Below, in pieces: positions 7,705 through 8,176 of a stretch of DNA of 8,176 nt. Each line of letters begins with the position of its first letter. The stretch's first letter is position 1. Location of the stretch: assembly GCA_015485845.1 (NCBI GenBank), contig WFSU01000213.1, positions 1 to 8,176 on the forward strand. The letters run 5' to 3'. The DNA comes from Nitratifractor sp. (GTDB taxonomy: Bacteria > Campylobacterota > Campylobacteria > Campylobacterales > Sulfurovaceae). The notes under the pieces are model-generated. The model did not search any database. It had not been told where the DNA came from and saw nothing but the letters and a program-made list of their open reading frames with translations. Both the position numbers and the translations under genes were made by a program.

Positions 7705-8176
7705 TCAGTACACTTCAGTCACCCGATAGCCGTCGCTGTCAACTCGGCCATGAGGCTTTTTTGCCGCAGTGATCATCTCCGAAGCAGAAGGAACTTTGGC
7801 GACAGGTTGTTTCTTTTTCGGTATGCGTTTGTTTGTCGCCGGCTTCTTGTGGGACGTAGGCTTTTTGACCACTGGCTTTTTCCTGGCCAATGCTTTGGCC
7901 TTCGGTGCGCCCTTCTCTGTTTTCGGGGTACTTTTTCGGGAGGTAGTTCCCGACTTGGGCGCCGGGGTTGTCCTGGCATCAGAACGCCCAACCTCCTTCA
8001 ATGAAACCACCCTGGGGGTATAATCTTTCATTTGATACTTATCGTAGTGATACACATCTTTTCGGAAATTGAGGTAACCGTAGGGATCGATATACGCCGT
8101 CAGGTAGGTGATATCAATGGGCACTTTGTGTTTGAGCACGATTGTCTTTTTGTCCGTCCCTTTCAGCTGATTCATG
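7705..8176 (-). CDS. L,D-transpeptidase (YcbB/LdtD-like), C-terminal part with a Lys/Pro/Ala-rich tail; 5' end outside the window
   Basis: The visible 156 codons begin NQLKGTDKKTIVLKHKVPID and continue through ITYLTAYIDPYGYLNFRKDV to YHYDKY. The pattern pVPv-x-Y-x-TAw-x-x-x-G-x-x-F-x-x-D-x-Y-x-x-D is the end of YcbB-type L,D-transpeptidases, periplasmic enzymes that make meso-DAP to meso-DAP cross-links in peptidoglycan. The catalytic Cys and His motifs are not in the window. Methionine codons near 8175 are internal, because the homologous domain continues upstream. After about visible residue 60 the protein carries a low-complexity, strongly basic tail of some 70 residues (for example RKKPVVKKPTSHKKPATNKR), ending KPHGRVDSDGYRVTEVY. 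Such a tail is unusual for the family. The stop is 2 bases before coaE. Family assignment rests on a short C-terminal segment, so another YkuD-family transpeptidase remains possible. Confidence 0.75.
   Translation of the reverse strand, partial: MNQLKGTDKKTIVLKHKVPIDITYLTAYIDPYGYLNFRKDVYHYDKYQMKDYTPRVVSLKEVGRSDARTTPAPKSGTTSRKSTPKTEKGAPKAKALARKKPVVKKPTSHKKPATNKRIPKKKQPVAKVPSASEMITAAKKPHGRVDSDGYRVTEVY

Noticed and set aside
6599..7729. 376-codon + strand open frame
   Set aside because: It runs antisense across dapF and coaE, both of which have full catalytic motifs on the other strand.

Overview
The window looks like the end of an assembled bacterial contig. It is almost entirely coding, and every credible gene lies on the minus strand, so transcription runs from high to low coordinates. 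The order coaE-dapF with separate Asp-Ala-Asp and MCGN/ACGTG catalytic motifs, which I recall side by side in Campylobacter, together with the moderate base composition, suggests a free-living Campylobacterota (Sulfuricurvum/Sulfurovum/Sulfurimonas-like) or a relative. That assignment is an inference; no rRNA or marker gene settles it. There is no gene-free stretch longer than about 110 bases once the tRNA is counted.

Region 1 (about 8176-6300) is housekeeping. It holds the C-terminal end of a YcbB-type L,D-transpeptidase with an unusual Lys/Pro/Ala-rich tail, then coaE (dephospho-CoA kinase), then dapF (diaminopimelate epimerase). The first two are only 2 bases apart, and the next gap is 30 bases. 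Peptidoglycan cross-linking and diaminopimelate supply are functionally related, since meso-DAP is the residue joined by L,D-transpeptidases.

Region 2 (6162-6256) is a tRNA-Val(GAC) gene with its own TATAAT box and encoded CCA. It marks the boundary between the core genes and an accessory block.

Region 3 (6090 to the left edge) is a type I restriction-modification locus: hsdM, hsdS, a possible 28-codon micro-ORF, a 554-residue AlbA_2/AAA-4-type ATPase-like protein, and the N-terminal third or so of hsdR. HsdM and HsdS would form the methyltransferase that marks self DNA, and HsdR adds cleavage and translocation. The embedded AlbA_2 protein is a plausible accessory defence or regulatory factor. 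The hsdM/hsdS, hsdS/micro-ORF and micro-ORF/ATPase junctions all overlap at stop/start codons, which suggests one translationally coupled chain. The two target-recognition domains of HsdS are clearly more AT-rich than the surrounding DNA, a mark of horizontal exchange.

The first 19 bases are exactly the Tn5/Nextera mosaic end, so they are sequencing adapter and not genome. They interrupt hsdR and create a false start codon for a long spurious + strand frame. The genuine hsdR reading frame on the minus strand is open to the edge and easily missed because it has no stop codon in the window.
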